Of a DNA stretch of 64,000 nt, positions 8,504-18,260 are shown in pieces. Within the stretch, counting starts at the first letter, position 1. Every line of letters starts with the position of its first letter. Location of the stretch: assembly GCA_963726785.1 (NCBI GenBank), contig CAVSDJ010000010.1, forward strand, positions 62,001-126,000. Reading direction: 5' to 3'. The notes beneath the pieces are model-generated. The model saw nothing but the letters and a program-made list of their open reading frames with translations. It did no database searches and was not told the origin of the DNA. Source of the stretch: DATEKX01 sp963726785 (GTDB lineage Bacteria > Acidobacteriota > Blastocatellia > UBA7656). Both the position numbers and the translations under genes were made by a program.

Positions 8504-9937
8504 CTATTTCGCCGCGCGCTGATACCAGACTATATGGTCGCCGTCGTTCGCCCGGTCGGAGTAGACTACCGTCTCGTAATCTACCGAGTGTACGCCGGAA
8601 CTGGGCAATTCGAGCAACGCATTGTTTGAAAGCAGAAAGCCGCCCGGTCGCAGCATATGCTCGACATTGGCTAGAGCTAGGCTCTGCTCAAATACGTCGT
8701 AGTAAACGAGAATGTTGGTGGCAATCACAAGGTCGTATTGCTCCCCCGCCGGAAGATCGAATCGCTGTAGAACTATGTTCAAGTCTTGGGGCGAAATCAA
8801 AGAGACCACGGCGGGGCGAATCTTTACGGCGCGGACTTTTATGTCTCCCAGAACCTGCGGCACGGCGACGGGAGTGGCGGACACGCCAATGTGGTCGCCG
8901 AATTTCGACCAGTAATCTACAAGCTCAGGCTTCCATTGCAAGTCGCGCGGCAACTGTACGTTGTAACTCTGGCCCTGCGCAGCGCGTGAGCGTGCGTGTT
9001 TCAAATGCTCGTTTATGCGTGTGCTCAGATCGAGCGTGGTCAATCGCAGGTCGCCTGTGCGAGCAAGCCCCAGCCGCAACAGTGAATCAATGACGGCGAA
9101 GGGCTGAATGGTCTGCTGAGGGTAGAAATCGTAGCCGTCCTGTTTGTCCGTGAAATCCAACCCCGGGCCGATTATGGCCACGCGGCGCACGCTCCCCGCT
9201 GCGAGCAGTCCTTTTGATTTCATCGAGGCGAGTGATCTCTCAATCGCAAAGTTAGGCATCAGCGACGTATCCGACGACAAACCGCGATCACGGAAAAGCT
9301 TCGAGCGCTCTGCGAACTCCCCGCTAGGGTCGCCGAGCATGCGCGCCGATTCAAGTATCTTTGCGTAGCTGGCCTGCTCGCCTATTACACGGGCAAGGCC
9401 CTTGAGCAAATACTGTTTCATACCCTTGCGCCCGGCATCGGTCTTCACGTCATAGCCCTTTGACTCTGCGAGGCGTCGCGCAAACAGCAGTCGCTCGTTG
9501 TTGCCTGGTGTAACTATGCCCTGAATTAAATCGCCCGCGCGCGCCTGTATCACTTCGGCAAAGGCAGTGGCTTCGGGCGTGCCAGCATTCTGCTTGACTT
9601 CGGCCAGCGCCGTGAGCGTGATTCGCGGCTTGCGCGTGAATGAATTGCCGAACAGCATGAAGTTGATCACAGAGTCTTCGTCGCCCTGAACGAGCCGCGC
9701 GCGAATCTCAGCATCGCGGCTTGTCACCCACTTTGGCCATGCGCTCGGCAGGTCGGCAGGATTCTTTGCCCGCAGTTCGTCCGGCAGAATCTCTCTCAAG
9801 GTTTCCAGGATCGGACGCGCCTTTTCATAAGCGACATATCCAGCCCTGGCAGATGCCGCCTGCGAGAGCGAAAGAATGGCCGGGCTGATTAACAGCATCA
9901 GTCCGGCCAGCATTAATGCGATTGCGGTGTTGCGCAT
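8504..9937 (-). CDS. Exported protein with a class I SAM-methyltransferase-like C-terminal domain
   Basis: The N-terminus is a hydrophobic signal or anchor (MRNTAIALMLAGLMLLISPA). The last 230 residues or so carry methyltransferase-like motifs in order: RVAIIGPGLDF (motif I position), LTTLDLS (motif II acid), YDLVIATNILVYYD (motif IV, CheR-like) and LRPGGFLLSNNALLEL (motif V). The glycine pattern of motif I is looser than the usual E/DxGxGxG, so activity is uncertain. A membrane-exported SAM enzyme would be unusual. The gene starts 5 bases after the stop of the LolA-like gene and is probably coupled to it. Confidence 0.6.
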   Translation of the reverse strand: MRNTAIALMLAGLMLLISPAILSLSQAASARAGYVAYEKARPILETLREILPDELRAKNPADLPSAWPKWVTSRDAEIRARLVQGDEDSVINFMLFGNSFTRKPRITLTALAEVKQNAGTPEATAFAEVIQARAGDLIQGIVTPGNNERLLFARRLAESKGYDVKTDAGRKGMKQYLLKGLARVIGEQASYAKILESARMLGDPSGEFAERSKLFRDRGLSSDTSLMPNFAIERSLASMKSKGLLAAGSVRRVAIIGPGLDFTDKQDGYDFYPQQTIQPFAVIDSLLRLGLARTGDLRLTTLDLSTRINEHLKHARSRAAQGQSYNVQLPRDLQWKPELVDYWSKFGDHIGVSATPVAVPQVLGDIKVRAVKIRPAVVSLISPQDLNIVLQRFDLPAGEQYDLVIATNILVYYDVFEQSLALANVEHMLRPGGFLLSNNALLELPSSGVHSVDYETVVYSDRANDGDHIVWYQRAAK

Positions 9938-9942
9938 GATTG

Positions 9943-10758
9943 TTACTGGAACATCTTGGGATCAATTGTGACGTTGTGCTTATACTCGCTGATTGTCCCT
10001 GTGATGGTTCCGGCCTTCTTTTGCCTTATAAGCGGGTAAGCAATTGTCTGCTCAAATTTGAAAGGAAGTTTCACGCCGTCAACATCCTTGAAGTCGGAAG
10101 TTTCGAAAAAGAAATCCACTTCGGTTTGATCTTCACCGCGTTGAGTGACGTTGTTGGTCAAGCCCTGCATAGACTTCGAAAAGTTCACACGGCCATAATC
10201 CGTTCGCACCCACATGAAGGTTTCCGTATCGAAGTAAAGCTTCAAAGTCTCCATTTTGCCGCGCTTGATCTCAACGACGTAAGCCGGGCGATTCTTCACC
10301 TTCTTGGTGCCTTTCGCTTCCATCTTCACGTCGCTTGCTTCTGCATCCGTGAGCAGGTTGTAAAGCGATATGCTGTTAAACATTGCGCCGGTCGCAAGAA
10401 TATCCCGATATTTACCCTCAATTACCGAAGCATCACGAGTGATCGTGGGCCGGAAAATCACGTTGCCTTTGTCGTAGGTCAGTTGCCAGTTGTAGTTTTG
10501 AAAGACATAGAGGGCTGAAACGCGATTAGGCGCTTCTGACATGATGGCCATCTGGGCCTCTGGCTCATTCTCTTTTCTCACCGTGCCGATGGCGACGCGA
10601 GATTTCAGCCTGGCGAGCGCCTCTTTGCCGCCGACGGCGGCCAGGTGTTTGTTGATTATTTCGGCGGCTGTCAATTGCTGTTTATCATCATACGCATTTG
10701 CAACAGCCGACAGCGCGAGCAGAATCAAAGTCAGGAGAAACACAAAACATTGTTTCAT
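9943..10758 (-). CDS. Exported LolA-like outer-membrane lipoprotein-sorting-type protein
   Basis: The 271 residues open with a signal peptide (MKQCFVFLLTLILLALSAVANA). The rest is beta-rich with the layout of LolA/LolB-fold proteins: an N-terminal helix IINKHLAAVGGKEALARLKS, then strands such as YVVEIKRGKMETLKLYFDTE and DGVKLPFKFEQTI. These proteins bind lipid or lipoprotein acyl chains in the periplasm. A GGAGG sits about 5 bases before the ATG. It is the first gene of a probable two-gene unit with the methyltransferase-like protein. Confidence 0.7.
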   Translation of the reverse strand: MKQCFVFLLTLILLALSAVANAYDDKQQLTAAEIINKHLAAVGGKEALARLKSRVAIGTVRKENEPEAQMAIMSEAPNRVSALYVFQNYNWQLTYDKGNVIFRPTITRDASVIEGKYRDILATGAMFNSISLYNLLTDAEASDVKMEAKGTKKVKNRPAYVVEIKRGKMETLKLYFDTETFMWVRTDYGRVNFSKSMQGLTNNVTQRGEDQTEVDFFFETSDFKDVDGVKLPFKFEQTIAYPLIRQKKAGTITGTISEYKHNVTIDPKMFQ

Positions 10759-10846
10759 AACACCTCCATTTATGAATGGACGAAATAGAATGTTGAATGA
10801 TTATTAGCCTATCACGGCTGTGTTCGTTTAATCCAGCGCAAGCAAA

Positions 10847-10873
10847 AAGGGGAGCCTTTGAAGGCCCCCCTTG
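10847..10873 (-). terminator. Intrinsic terminator after TonB receptor 1
   Basis: Read on the minus strand, a GGGGGGCCTT stem pairs imperfectly with AAGGCTCCCC and is followed by TTTTT. A second hairpin, AACTTTCG/CGAAAGTT (10880-10901), overlaps the stop codon of the receptor gene. Confidence 0.75.
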
Positions 10874-10898
10874 AAAGTAACTTTCGCGCGAACGAAAG

Positions 10899-13800
10899 TT
10901 AGAAAATGACCTTTCCTGCAATCTGAACGTTGCGGCGATCCTGGGTGAGTCCTGAGCAGCCGAAGCATGCCGGAACAAACCCGCTGTTGACTTCAGACTC
11001 GACGCCTATGATGTACAGGTTCGCATGGTTGAAAACGTTGTAGGCTTCGAATCGGAACTGGAAGCCCACGCGCTCCGTGATGCGGAAGTTCTTGTACAAG
11101 CCAGCGTCGAGGTTCCAGAAGCCTGGGCCACGGAACTGATTGCGCTTGCTCATGTTGGCCGGGAACGGCGGAAACTCATTAAGCCCCTGCGAATCCACGA
11201 ACTCTCCGGGTGTAAGCCCGCTGAGGTCAATGTATTTGTAGCGGTTAGGAGCGTCAGTCGTGCCGACCGAATGATGATTGACATCACCATTGAAGTTCAC
11301 AGGTCCGCTCAGTATCGCGCGGCTGCAAACGTTGAAAGAGAGCGTGCAGTCAAACACCGTAAACGGCGCGCCTGTGCGAGCAGAGAATATGCCCGTAAGC
11401 TCCCATCCATTCAATGCGTGATTGAGGAAACCTTTGGCGTCCTTCACGTGGGGGATCTCCCAATTCCAGCTCGTGATTAACCGGTGACGAGCGTCGAATT
11501 CGGAGTAGCCATAATCCAGATCCTTATTGAACGGATCGAGATAGCCCAGGTTGAAGTTGCCGTTTATGCCTTCGCTGAAGGTGTTGCTGAGGTTGTCGCG
11601 TGTTACCGAGTAGGTATAGCGCGCCGTGAAGTGGAGTCCCAGGTTGCGCAGTCTGCTGCTATCAATCGAGGCAATCATCGCATTGTATCTTGAGCGGCCA
11701 TCGCTGCCTCGGAAGTTGATGCTCGTCGCTCCCGAATTGTTGATGCGAGCGAGCGCGCGCGGTATTCCGAGATAGAAAGTGCCTGCGCCTGCGCGATTGA
11801 TGTTAGCAATTGAGTAGAGTTTCGAGCCAGCCGATCCTGCATACTCAAGCGATACGACTGTGTTGGACGCGATCTGGCGCTCGGCTGAGAAACTCCAGAA
11901 TTGAGCATACGCATTCTTGATGTCAGGATCAACAGCGCGCAGGCTCACTGCGGGGAATGATTTACTGATGCCACTTCCCGCAAGCGGTCCAAGGTTGTCC
12001 AGTGTGATCGGAAGCGAGCCGACAGGAACATCTGCGCCAGCGCTAATCGCAACTGTCGCGTTGTTGGGCGGATTCTGAATGACATTGAACGTGACGTTTC
12101 CAAAGTTACGCTCGTAAGCCATGCCGTATCCACCGCGAAGGCTCGTGGTGCCGTTGCCGAACACATCCCACGCGAATCCGAGGCGCGGAGCGAAATTGTT
12201 TCTGTCCGGATTCCAGAGCGTGCCATTCGGGCTATCCTTCGCAAGCAGGATTCGACCGTTCTCGATCTGCTGGAAGATGTCTGCACCTTCGCCAGGGTAG
12301 AAGTTCGAGTCGAGGTCCTGATTAGCGTTATGCTGAATGCCGTAGTACTCGTAACGGATTCCAAGATTCAGCGTAAATCTCGGTTTGACCTTCCACGAAT
12401 CGTTGAAGTAGGCAGCCCACTCGTGGTAGCGATTGCTGCGGCTGAAGTTCGGCGATGTCAACGGCGTCTGGAGCGTGCACTCGGGAGTGACGATTCGCGC
12501 GCCGGTGAGAGGATTATTGAAGCAGGGGAATTTCCCTTGCGGGAAAGCCGCCACGGAGAAGCTCGCCAACTGGCCACCAACCAGGTTGCCGAATGACTGG
12601 TTATTGTTGTTGCCCAGTACTTCGACTGCATTCTGATATGCGCCGAAGGTGCGGTTGTCGCGGATGTGAATATAGAGTCCGCCGAAACGGAACTGGTGAT
12701 TGCCCTTCGTCCAGTTCAAATCTTCGTACGTCTGAAGAAGATTCTGCGGGCCGCCGAACGGGATGGCGCTGCCGGGACTTGTCGGCAGGTAGCCCGGAAG
12801 GCGAATAAGCTGACCGGCAATGCGAACGGCACCGGTCGCGTTGGCATACAGCGTCGGACCTTCCGGCCCGTTGAGCGGTTGCTGCTGGTTCAAACGGTTG
12901 AAGTTGACCTTGCTTTGGGAAACAAGATTCGACGAGAACGAGTGGGTCATCGAGACGAGGTAGTTCTGATTCTTCTGCTCGAACCCTGTGTTGAATCCTT
13001 CATACGGGCTGAAGCTGACCGTACCTGCGGGATTCGAACCTTCCTCGTATACGCCGCGCACATAGATCTGAGTCTTGTCGCTCCAGTTGTAATCTAATCG
13101 GCCAACAGTCTGCCAGTCATCGCCGGGTGTGCCAGCGCCGAGATTCGTCGCTCTGGGTAAACGCACCTGGCCGAAAGCTGGAGTATTGTCCGACAGATTG
13201 TTGAACGGAGTGCTGCCCGTCAATCCGAGCAGGCTCTTCACCTGACCTACGGTGAAGATCTGGCCGCTGATCGGGGCGACGAGATTGAAGCCACTAAAGA
13301 ATGCTTTAGTGTTCGCATTTGAAGCCGCAAGCAGTTGCGGAGTCGGAACGAGGCTGATGACTTCGCCCGTGCTTCGGATGCGTGTCCACTCGGTGCTGCT
13401 GAAGAAGAACAGCTTCTCTTTTTTGACCGGCCCGCCTACGGAGTAGCCGAACTGGTTGCGTGTGAAGACGCCCTTCGCGATGCCTTGAGCGTTGTCATCA
13501 AAGCTGTTGGATGCAAGCTTCGACACGCGGTTGAACTCATAAAGCGTGCCGTGGAAATCGTTGGAGCCTGCTTTGGTTGCGACGTTGACGATGCCGCCTG
13601 ATGCGCGACCGTATTCAGCAGAGAAGTTGCTTGTGATAACGCGGAACTCCTGAACTGAATCGAGCGGCACGCTCTGGCCAACGGTGGCAGTGAATGTGTC
13701 AACGTTTTCGCCGCCGTCGAGCAATATGTTGGTGCTCGCCGAACGCTGTCCGTTGATAGCGAATCCGGTGCCTCGGCCAGAGTCGTCAGAAGACGAAACG

Positions 13801-14312
13801 TTGCCGGACAACTGCACCAGCGCGTAGGGATTGCGAGTGATGGTGGGCAGTTCTGTGATCTGCCTTCCCGAAACAACATCAGACAGTTCTTGAGTCTGGG
13901 TGTTGACTTCGACGCCGCCCTCACCTGCAACGACCGTAATTGACTCTCCTTTGGCTGTAGCCGAAAGAGAAAAATCAAGTGTGACTCTCGATCCCACAGT
14001 GACTTGCGCCCTCTGCGTATTGGGGGCGAATCCGCCGCCTGTGACAGTCACATCATAGAGCCCGGGCTGCAAACTGCTGATTGTAGCAGTCCCTTCATCG
14101 TTGGTCGTAGTCGTCACCTCAGTCCCTCTTTCGACAGACTTGGCAGTGACTGTTGCTCCCGGCACAACCGCGCCCTGCGGGTCCGAGGCTTTTATATTAA
14201 GCTGGCCCGACTCAGCCTGCGCTAATGCAGCGACAGGGCCTAGTGACATGAGAAGAAAAAGTGTGAGAAGGCTTGAAACGGCCTTCTTCAACATTCTTCG
14301 ATTGGTATTCAT
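10899..14312 (-). CDS. TonB-dependent receptor, Oar-like, with carboxypeptidase-regulatory domain (1)
   Basis: The 1137-residue outer-membrane protein has: signal peptide (to about 31), carboxypeptidase-regulatory-like domain 35-115 (ASDPQGAVVPGATVTAKSVE to LYDVTVTGGGFAPN), plug domain about 125-250 with NGQRSASTNILLDGGENVD and PLDSVQEFRVITSNFSAEYG, and a long beta barrel ending in an aromatic strand (NVQIAGKVIF). AGGAGG lies 7 bases before the ATG. In Acidobacteriota these receptors probably import large or sugar-related substrates with TonB energy; the substrate here is unknown. It is a paralogue of the next gene, with plug-region blocks almost identical. Confidence 0.9.
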   Translation of the reverse strand: MNTNRRMLKKAVSSLLTLFLLMSLGPVAALAQAESGQLNIKASDPQGAVVPGATVTAKSVERGTEVTTTTNDEGTATISSLQPGLYDVTVTGGGFAPNTQRAQVTVGSRVTLDFSLSATAKGESITVVAGEGGVEVNTQTQELSDVVSGRQITELPTITRNPYALVQLSGNVSSSDDSGRGTGFAINGQRSASTNILLDGGENVDTFTATVGQSVPLDSVQEFRVITSNFSAEYGRASGGIVNVATKAGSNDFHGTLYEFNRVSKLASNSFDDNAQGIAKGVFTRNQFGYSVGGPVKKEKLFFFSSTEWTRIRSTGEVISLVPTPQLLAASNANTKAFFSGFNLVAPISGQIFTVGQVKSLLGLTGSTPFNNLSDNTPAFGQVRLPRATNLGAGTPGDDWQTVGRLDYNWSDKTQIYVRGVYEEGSNPAGTVSFSPYEGFNTGFEQKNQNYLVSMTHSFSSNLVSQSKVNFNRLNQQQPLNGPEGPTLYANATGAVRIAGQLIRLPGYLPTSPGSAIPFGGPQNLLQTYEDLNWTKGNHQFRFGGLYIHIRDNRTFGAYQNAVEVLGNNNNQSFGNLVGGQLASFSVAAFPQGKFPCFNNPLTGARIVTPECTLQTPLTSPNFSRSNRYHEWAAYFNDSWKVKPRFTLNLGIRYEYYGIQHNANQDLDSNFYPGEGADIFQQIENGRILLAKDSPNGTLWNPDRNNFAPRLGFAWDVFGNGTTSLRGGYGMAYERNFGNVTFNVIQNPPNNATVAISAGADVPVGSLPITLDNLGPLAGSGISKSFPAVSLRAVDPDIKNAYAQFWSFSAERQIASNTVVSLEYAGSAGSKLYSIANINRAGAGTFYLGIPRALARINNSGATSINFRGSDGRSRYNAMIASIDSSRLRNLGLHFTARYTYSVTRDNLSNTFSEGINGNFNLGYLDPFNKDLDYGYSEFDARHRLITSWNWEIPHVKDAKGFLNHALNGWELTGIFSARTGAPFTVFDCTLSFNVCSRAILSGPVNFNGDVNHHSVGTTDAPNRYKYIDLSGLTPGEFVDSQGLNEFPPFPANMSKRNQFRGPGFWNLDAGLYKNFRITERVGFQFRFEAYNVFNHANLYIIGVESEVNSGFVPACFGCSGLTQDRRNVQIAGKVIF

Positions 14313-14795
14313 TTGGTTTCCTCCTAAGAGTTAAGATAGCTTGGCAAAGAAACACCCCACGACTGTGAGCCTGATTCTTTAGCTATCGCCAATGCCGGTC
14401 TTCATCAGCACGGAGATCCGGCACACTACAGCAAAGTACATAACAGAGTTTGTAATTGCTTGAGAGTTTTCTTTGGAACTTGATCATTAGCCGTTTATTT
14501 TGGGTTCTTTCGCTAGAAAAGCTTTTTTTCTTGTCCGGCAGATTGATATGAGACTTACTGAGTGATTCTCATTCAATCTTTTAAAACGAAAAGTGAACCT
14601 TGAACCTGTTGAACCCGGGAAAATCAAGGCAAGTTACGGGCCTAATGCTCAGACAATGAAAGAATCAGACAAGTCCTATAATTTCAGAATTTACTTTTTC
14701 CACGGCGGGCGAATTTTCCCCTGAGATTTCAAAAATTTGGATATTTTCCAAAAGAATGGAGATTCCTGACTTATACGGAGCGCCACAGCCCAATT
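14313..14795. promoter_or_regulatory. Leader region of TonB receptor 1 with a shared upstream motif
   Basis: 483 bases without a gene. At 14731-14766 lies an AT-rich element (CAAAAATTTGG, then TTTTCCAAAAGAATGGAGA) similar to elements about 420 bases upstream of receptor 2 and about 290 bases upstream of the 55.5-59.3 kb receptor. It may be a promoter or regulator site. No reading frame here looks like a gene. Confidence 0.4.
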
Positions 14796-14821
14796 AAAAA
14801 GGGGAGCCTGAAAGGCTCCCC
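14796..14821 (-). terminator. Intrinsic terminator after TonB receptor 2
   Basis: On the minus strand GGGGAGCCT-TTC-AGGCTCCCC forms a perfect 9-bp stem with a 3-base loop and is followed by TTTTT. It lies 25 bases after the stop codon at 14847. Confidence 0.9.
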
Positions 14822-14846
14822 TCGAAACTTTCGATTGAAAGTAAAT

Positions 14847-17800
14847 TTAGAAAATGAACTTCAAAGCAAGCTGCACATTGCGGCGACCTTGACGGAAACC
14901 TTCGATGAATGGGCTTGAAGAAAGCTCTGCGCTTGCTCCGTTCACAAACAGGTTCGCGTGGTTGAAGAGGTTGTAGACTTCGCCACGGAACTGCAAGGTT
15001 TTGCCCTCAGTTATTCTGAAGTTCTTGTAAAGTCCGGTATCCAGATTCCAGAATCCCGGCCCTCGGAATATATTGCGCCCGGTCATGCCTTGCTGGAAGT
15101 TGAAATCAGTGATTCCCAGTTCCGTCACAGTCGGGTCAAGCGGAACCTGCCCGCTCAGATCAATCAGATTGAAACTGTTCGGAGCATTGGGATCAGGATT
15201 CTGCGCCGGGTCGCCTGGCGTGTTGCGCGGCAGCGCCGAAGTAGGCACTATTCGCGGGCAGACCTCCGCCGCATTCAGGCAGTCGAATATGGAGAAGGGC
15301 GTGCCTGTTCTGGCAGTGAATATGCCAGTCAGCGTCCATCCGCCGAACGCCTGATTCATAAAGCCTGTGCCTATTGGACGGTTGCCGCCTATAGACCAGT
15401 TGACGCTGGCAACGAACCTGTGACGAATATCAAAATCTGCTGAGCCATAATCGAGGTCCGGGTTGAACGGGTCGAGCAGGCCCAGGTCGAAATTGTTGTT
15501 CGATTCGCTGAAGGTCGTGCTGATATTATCCAGCGCGTGCGACCACGTGTATCGAGCCGTGAATTGCAATCCCAACTCGTGCAGATTGCTGCTGTCGAGA
15601 GAGACGGTCAGCGCGTTGTAGTTCGACCGCCCTCTGTTGCTGCGCGTGTTGAGCGGGAAGAACTGGTCGTTGAGCAGTGAGTTCGGATTCGTCGGATCGC
15701 AAGTTCCACCTAGCCCAAGGCAACCCAGTCCCGGCCCGCCAAAGAAACGGAACGCGGAACCGATGCGATTATCGTTCGTCAGGTCGAAAAGCTTGCGTCC
15801 AGCCGACCCTGAATACTCTACCGACGCAACCGTGCGCGAGAAAACTTCGCGCTCGACGGCAAGGCTCCAGAAATGCGCGTAAGCGTTGACGATGTTTTCG
15901 TCAACGCGACGGACATTAATCAAGCCGGGCAGGCTGATCGTGCCCGAGTTCGGGAAAATGCCGAAGTTGCTTGACGGAACCGGAACGGTCGGGAAACCCG
16001 CCGAACCCGGATCTATCGTTACTACAGCCGTGCCGGGCGGATTCTGGATGACGTTGAACGTGACGTTTCCGAAGTTGCGTTCATACGACATTCCGTATCC
16101 GCCGCGCACGCTCGTCTTGCCATCGCCGAACACGTCCCACGCAAATCCAACGCGCGGAGCAAAGTTGTTTCTGTCCGGATTCCACAGCCCTCCTACGGGG
16201 CTGTCTATCGCCCGCTGGACGGAGCCGTTTGCGATCTGCTCCTGAATGGTGCTGCCCGATCCGAGATAGAAATTCGAATCGAGTTCGGGTCTGGCGTTAT
16301 GCTGTACGCCGAAGTACTCATAGCGCAAGCCAAGATTCAAAGTGACATTCGGACGAATGCGCCATGCATCGTTGAAGTAGGTAGCCCACTCGTGATAGCG
16401 ATTGCTGCGGCTGAAGTTCGGCGCTTCGACCGGCAGATCAATCGGCGAGCCGGGTGTGGTCTGTCCTTGCGGGTCTATCGCAACCTGCAAGCGCCTCAGA
16501 TTGCCATCCACGAAATTATTCAAGCCTGTCGTGGTGCTGGTCGTGCCGAAGGCAGCGACCGCATTCTGAAACGCTCCGAAAGTGCGATTGTCGCGGATGT
16601 GAATGTAGAGTCCGCCAAAACGGAACTGGTGATTGCCTTTCGTCCAGTTCAGGTCTTGATAAGCCTGAAGGAAATTCTGCGGGCCGCCGAACGGAATGGC
16701 CGCGCCGGGCGAGAAAGGCAGGTAACCCGGAAGCGCAACAGCGGAGCCTGCCAGAGTAAGCACTACGTTGTTGCGGAAGAAGAAGGTCGGTGTTGGCGGT
16801 TGATCCGAATTGAGCGGTTGCTGGTTGTTCAAGCGATTGAAGACCAGCTTGCTTTGCGAAACGAGAGTCGGTGACCAGGTGTGAGTCAGGTTGAGCAGGA
16901 AGTTGTTGTTAAAGTTAGTCGTTCCCGTGTCAAACCCCGCAAACGGGCTGAACGCGTTCGTGCCAGGAAAGAAATCCAGGCTTTCGAGCGCATAGCGACC
17001 GTAAATCTGTGTTATGTCAGAGACGTTCCAGTCTATGCGACCGACTGTCTGGTAAGTGTTCTGCGGCAACCCGCCGCCGACATCGGCAGGAGTCGTGAAG
17101 CGCACTTCCTGAAATGCCGGAAGTCCGCCGGGCAGCGCAGAGAAAGCGCCTGCCCCGATGCCAAGCTGATTTACTACATCGCTTACTGTGAGCGTTCGAC
17201 CGGGGACGGCATTCGCCCGAAGCGGGAATCGGTTAAAGATGGCCTGAGTCCTGGCATTCGAACTCGCAATCAACGCCGGTGCCGGAACGAAGATGGATTG
17301 CGATGACTGGCTGCGGACTCGTATCCATTCGGTGCTGCTGAAGAAGAACAGCTTGTCTTTGATGAGTCGGCCACCCACTGAGTAACCGAACTGGTTGCGC
17401 GTGAATACGTCTTTCTCGAATCCTCTCGCGTTGTTGTCAAAGTCGTTTGATGCAAGCGCCGAAACGCGATTGAACTCGAAAAGCGTGCCGTGGAAATCGT
17501 TTGATCCGGCTCGGGTCGTGACGTTGACGATGCCGCCTGTGGCGCGACCGTATTCAGCAGAGAAGTTGCTTGTGATAACGCGGAACTCCTGAACCGAATC
17601 GAGCGGCACGCTCTGGCCGACGGTGGCGGTAAATGTGTCAACGTTTTCGCCGCCGTCGAGCAATATGTTAGTGCTCGCGGAACGCTGTCCGTTGATGTTG
17701 AAACCTGCGCCGCGCATGGTCAGGTTCTGAGGGTCACCCTCGCTGACGTTGCCTGAAAGCCCGACCAGATCATAAGGATTGCGCGTCAAGGTAGGCAATT

Positions 17801-18260
17801 CGCGTATCTGAGTTGACGAGACTACGTTCGACAACTCCTGAGATTGAGTATTGACTTCAACGCCGCCTTCACCGGCAACGACGTTGACAACGGCTGACTG
17901 GGCCTGAGCCGACAGCACGCTGTCTATTGACAGCCTAGCGCCGACCGTTACCTGCGCTCTTTGTGTAAAGGGCGCAAACCCGCCGCCCTCGACCGTCACT
18001 TCATAGAGGCCCGGCTGCAGGTTGGTGATGGTTGCTACTCCTTCATCATTGGTTGTGCCTGTAACCTCTGTGCCTCTTTCGACTGATCTGACTTTTACGG
18101 TTGCGCCGGATATGACCGCGCCCTGAGGGTCGGTCGCCTTTACAACCATCTGCCCCGTTTCGGCCTGCGCGAATGCGAGGGCCGGACTGAGCGACATGAA
18201 AAGCAAAAACACAAGGAAACCTGATACTGTTTCCTTGAAAGCTTTTTGTGTAAACCTCAT
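14847..18260 (-). CDS. TonB-dependent receptor, Oar-like, with carboxypeptidase-regulatory domain (2)
   Basis: Also 1137 residues, with the same domain order as receptor 1: signal peptide to about residue 31, regulatory beta sandwich (KATDPQGAVISGATVKVRSV), plug with NGQRSASTNILLDGGENVD, and a barrel ending in NVQLALKFIF. AGGAGG lies before the ATG at 18260. Identity with receptor 1 is high in the plug and in several barrel blocks (NLNWTKGNHQFRFGGLYIHI) but low in the predicted outer loops. That pattern fits duplication followed by change in substrate-facing parts. Each copy has its own leader and terminator, so they are probably separate transcripts. Confidence 0.9.
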   Translation of the reverse strand: MRFTQKAFKETVSGFLVFLLFMSLSPALAFAQAETGQMVVKATDPQGAVISGATVKVRSVERGTEVTGTTNDEGVATITNLQPGLYEVTVEGGGFAPFTQRAQVTVGARLSIDSVLSAQAQSAVVNVVAGEGGVEVNTQSQELSNVVSSTQIRELPTLTRNPYDLVGLSGNVSEGDPQNLTMRGAGFNINGQRSASTNILLDGGENVDTFTATVGQSVPLDSVQEFRVITSNFSAEYGRATGGIVNVTTRAGSNDFHGTLFEFNRVSALASNDFDNNARGFEKDVFTRNQFGYSVGGRLIKDKLFFFSSTEWIRVRSQSSQSIFVPAPALIASSNARTQAIFNRFPLRANAVPGRTLTVSDVVNQLGIGAGAFSALPGGLPAFQEVRFTTPADVGGGLPQNTYQTVGRIDWNVSDITQIYGRYALESLDFFPGTNAFSPFAGFDTGTTNFNNNFLLNLTHTWSPTLVSQSKLVFNRLNNQQPLNSDQPPTPTFFFRNNVVLTLAGSAVALPGYLPFSPGAAIPFGGPQNFLQAYQDLNWTKGNHQFRFGGLYIHIRDNRTFGAFQNAVAAFGTTSTTTGLNNFVDGNLRRLQVAIDPQGQTTPGSPIDLPVEAPNFSRSNRYHEWATYFNDAWRIRPNVTLNLGLRYEYFGVQHNARPELDSNFYLGSGSTIQEQIANGSVQRAIDSPVGGLWNPDRNNFAPRVGFAWDVFGDGKTSVRGGYGMSYERNFGNVTFNVIQNPPGTAVVTIDPGSAGFPTVPVPSSNFGIFPNSGTISLPGLINVRRVDENIVNAYAHFWSLAVEREVFSRTVASVEYSGSAGRKLFDLTNDNRIGSAFRFFGGPGLGCLGLGGTCDPTNPNSLLNDQFFPLNTRSNRGRSNYNALTVSLDSSNLHELGLQFTARYTWSHALDNISTTFSESNNNFDLGLLDPFNPDLDYGSADFDIRHRFVASVNWSIGGNRPIGTGFMNQAFGGWTLTGIFTARTGTPFSIFDCLNAAEVCPRIVPTSALPRNTPGDPAQNPDPNAPNSFNLIDLSGQVPLDPTVTELGITDFNFQQGMTGRNIFRGPGFWNLDTGLYKNFRITEGKTLQFRGEVYNLFNHANLFVNGASAELSSSPFIEGFRQGRRNVQLALKFIF

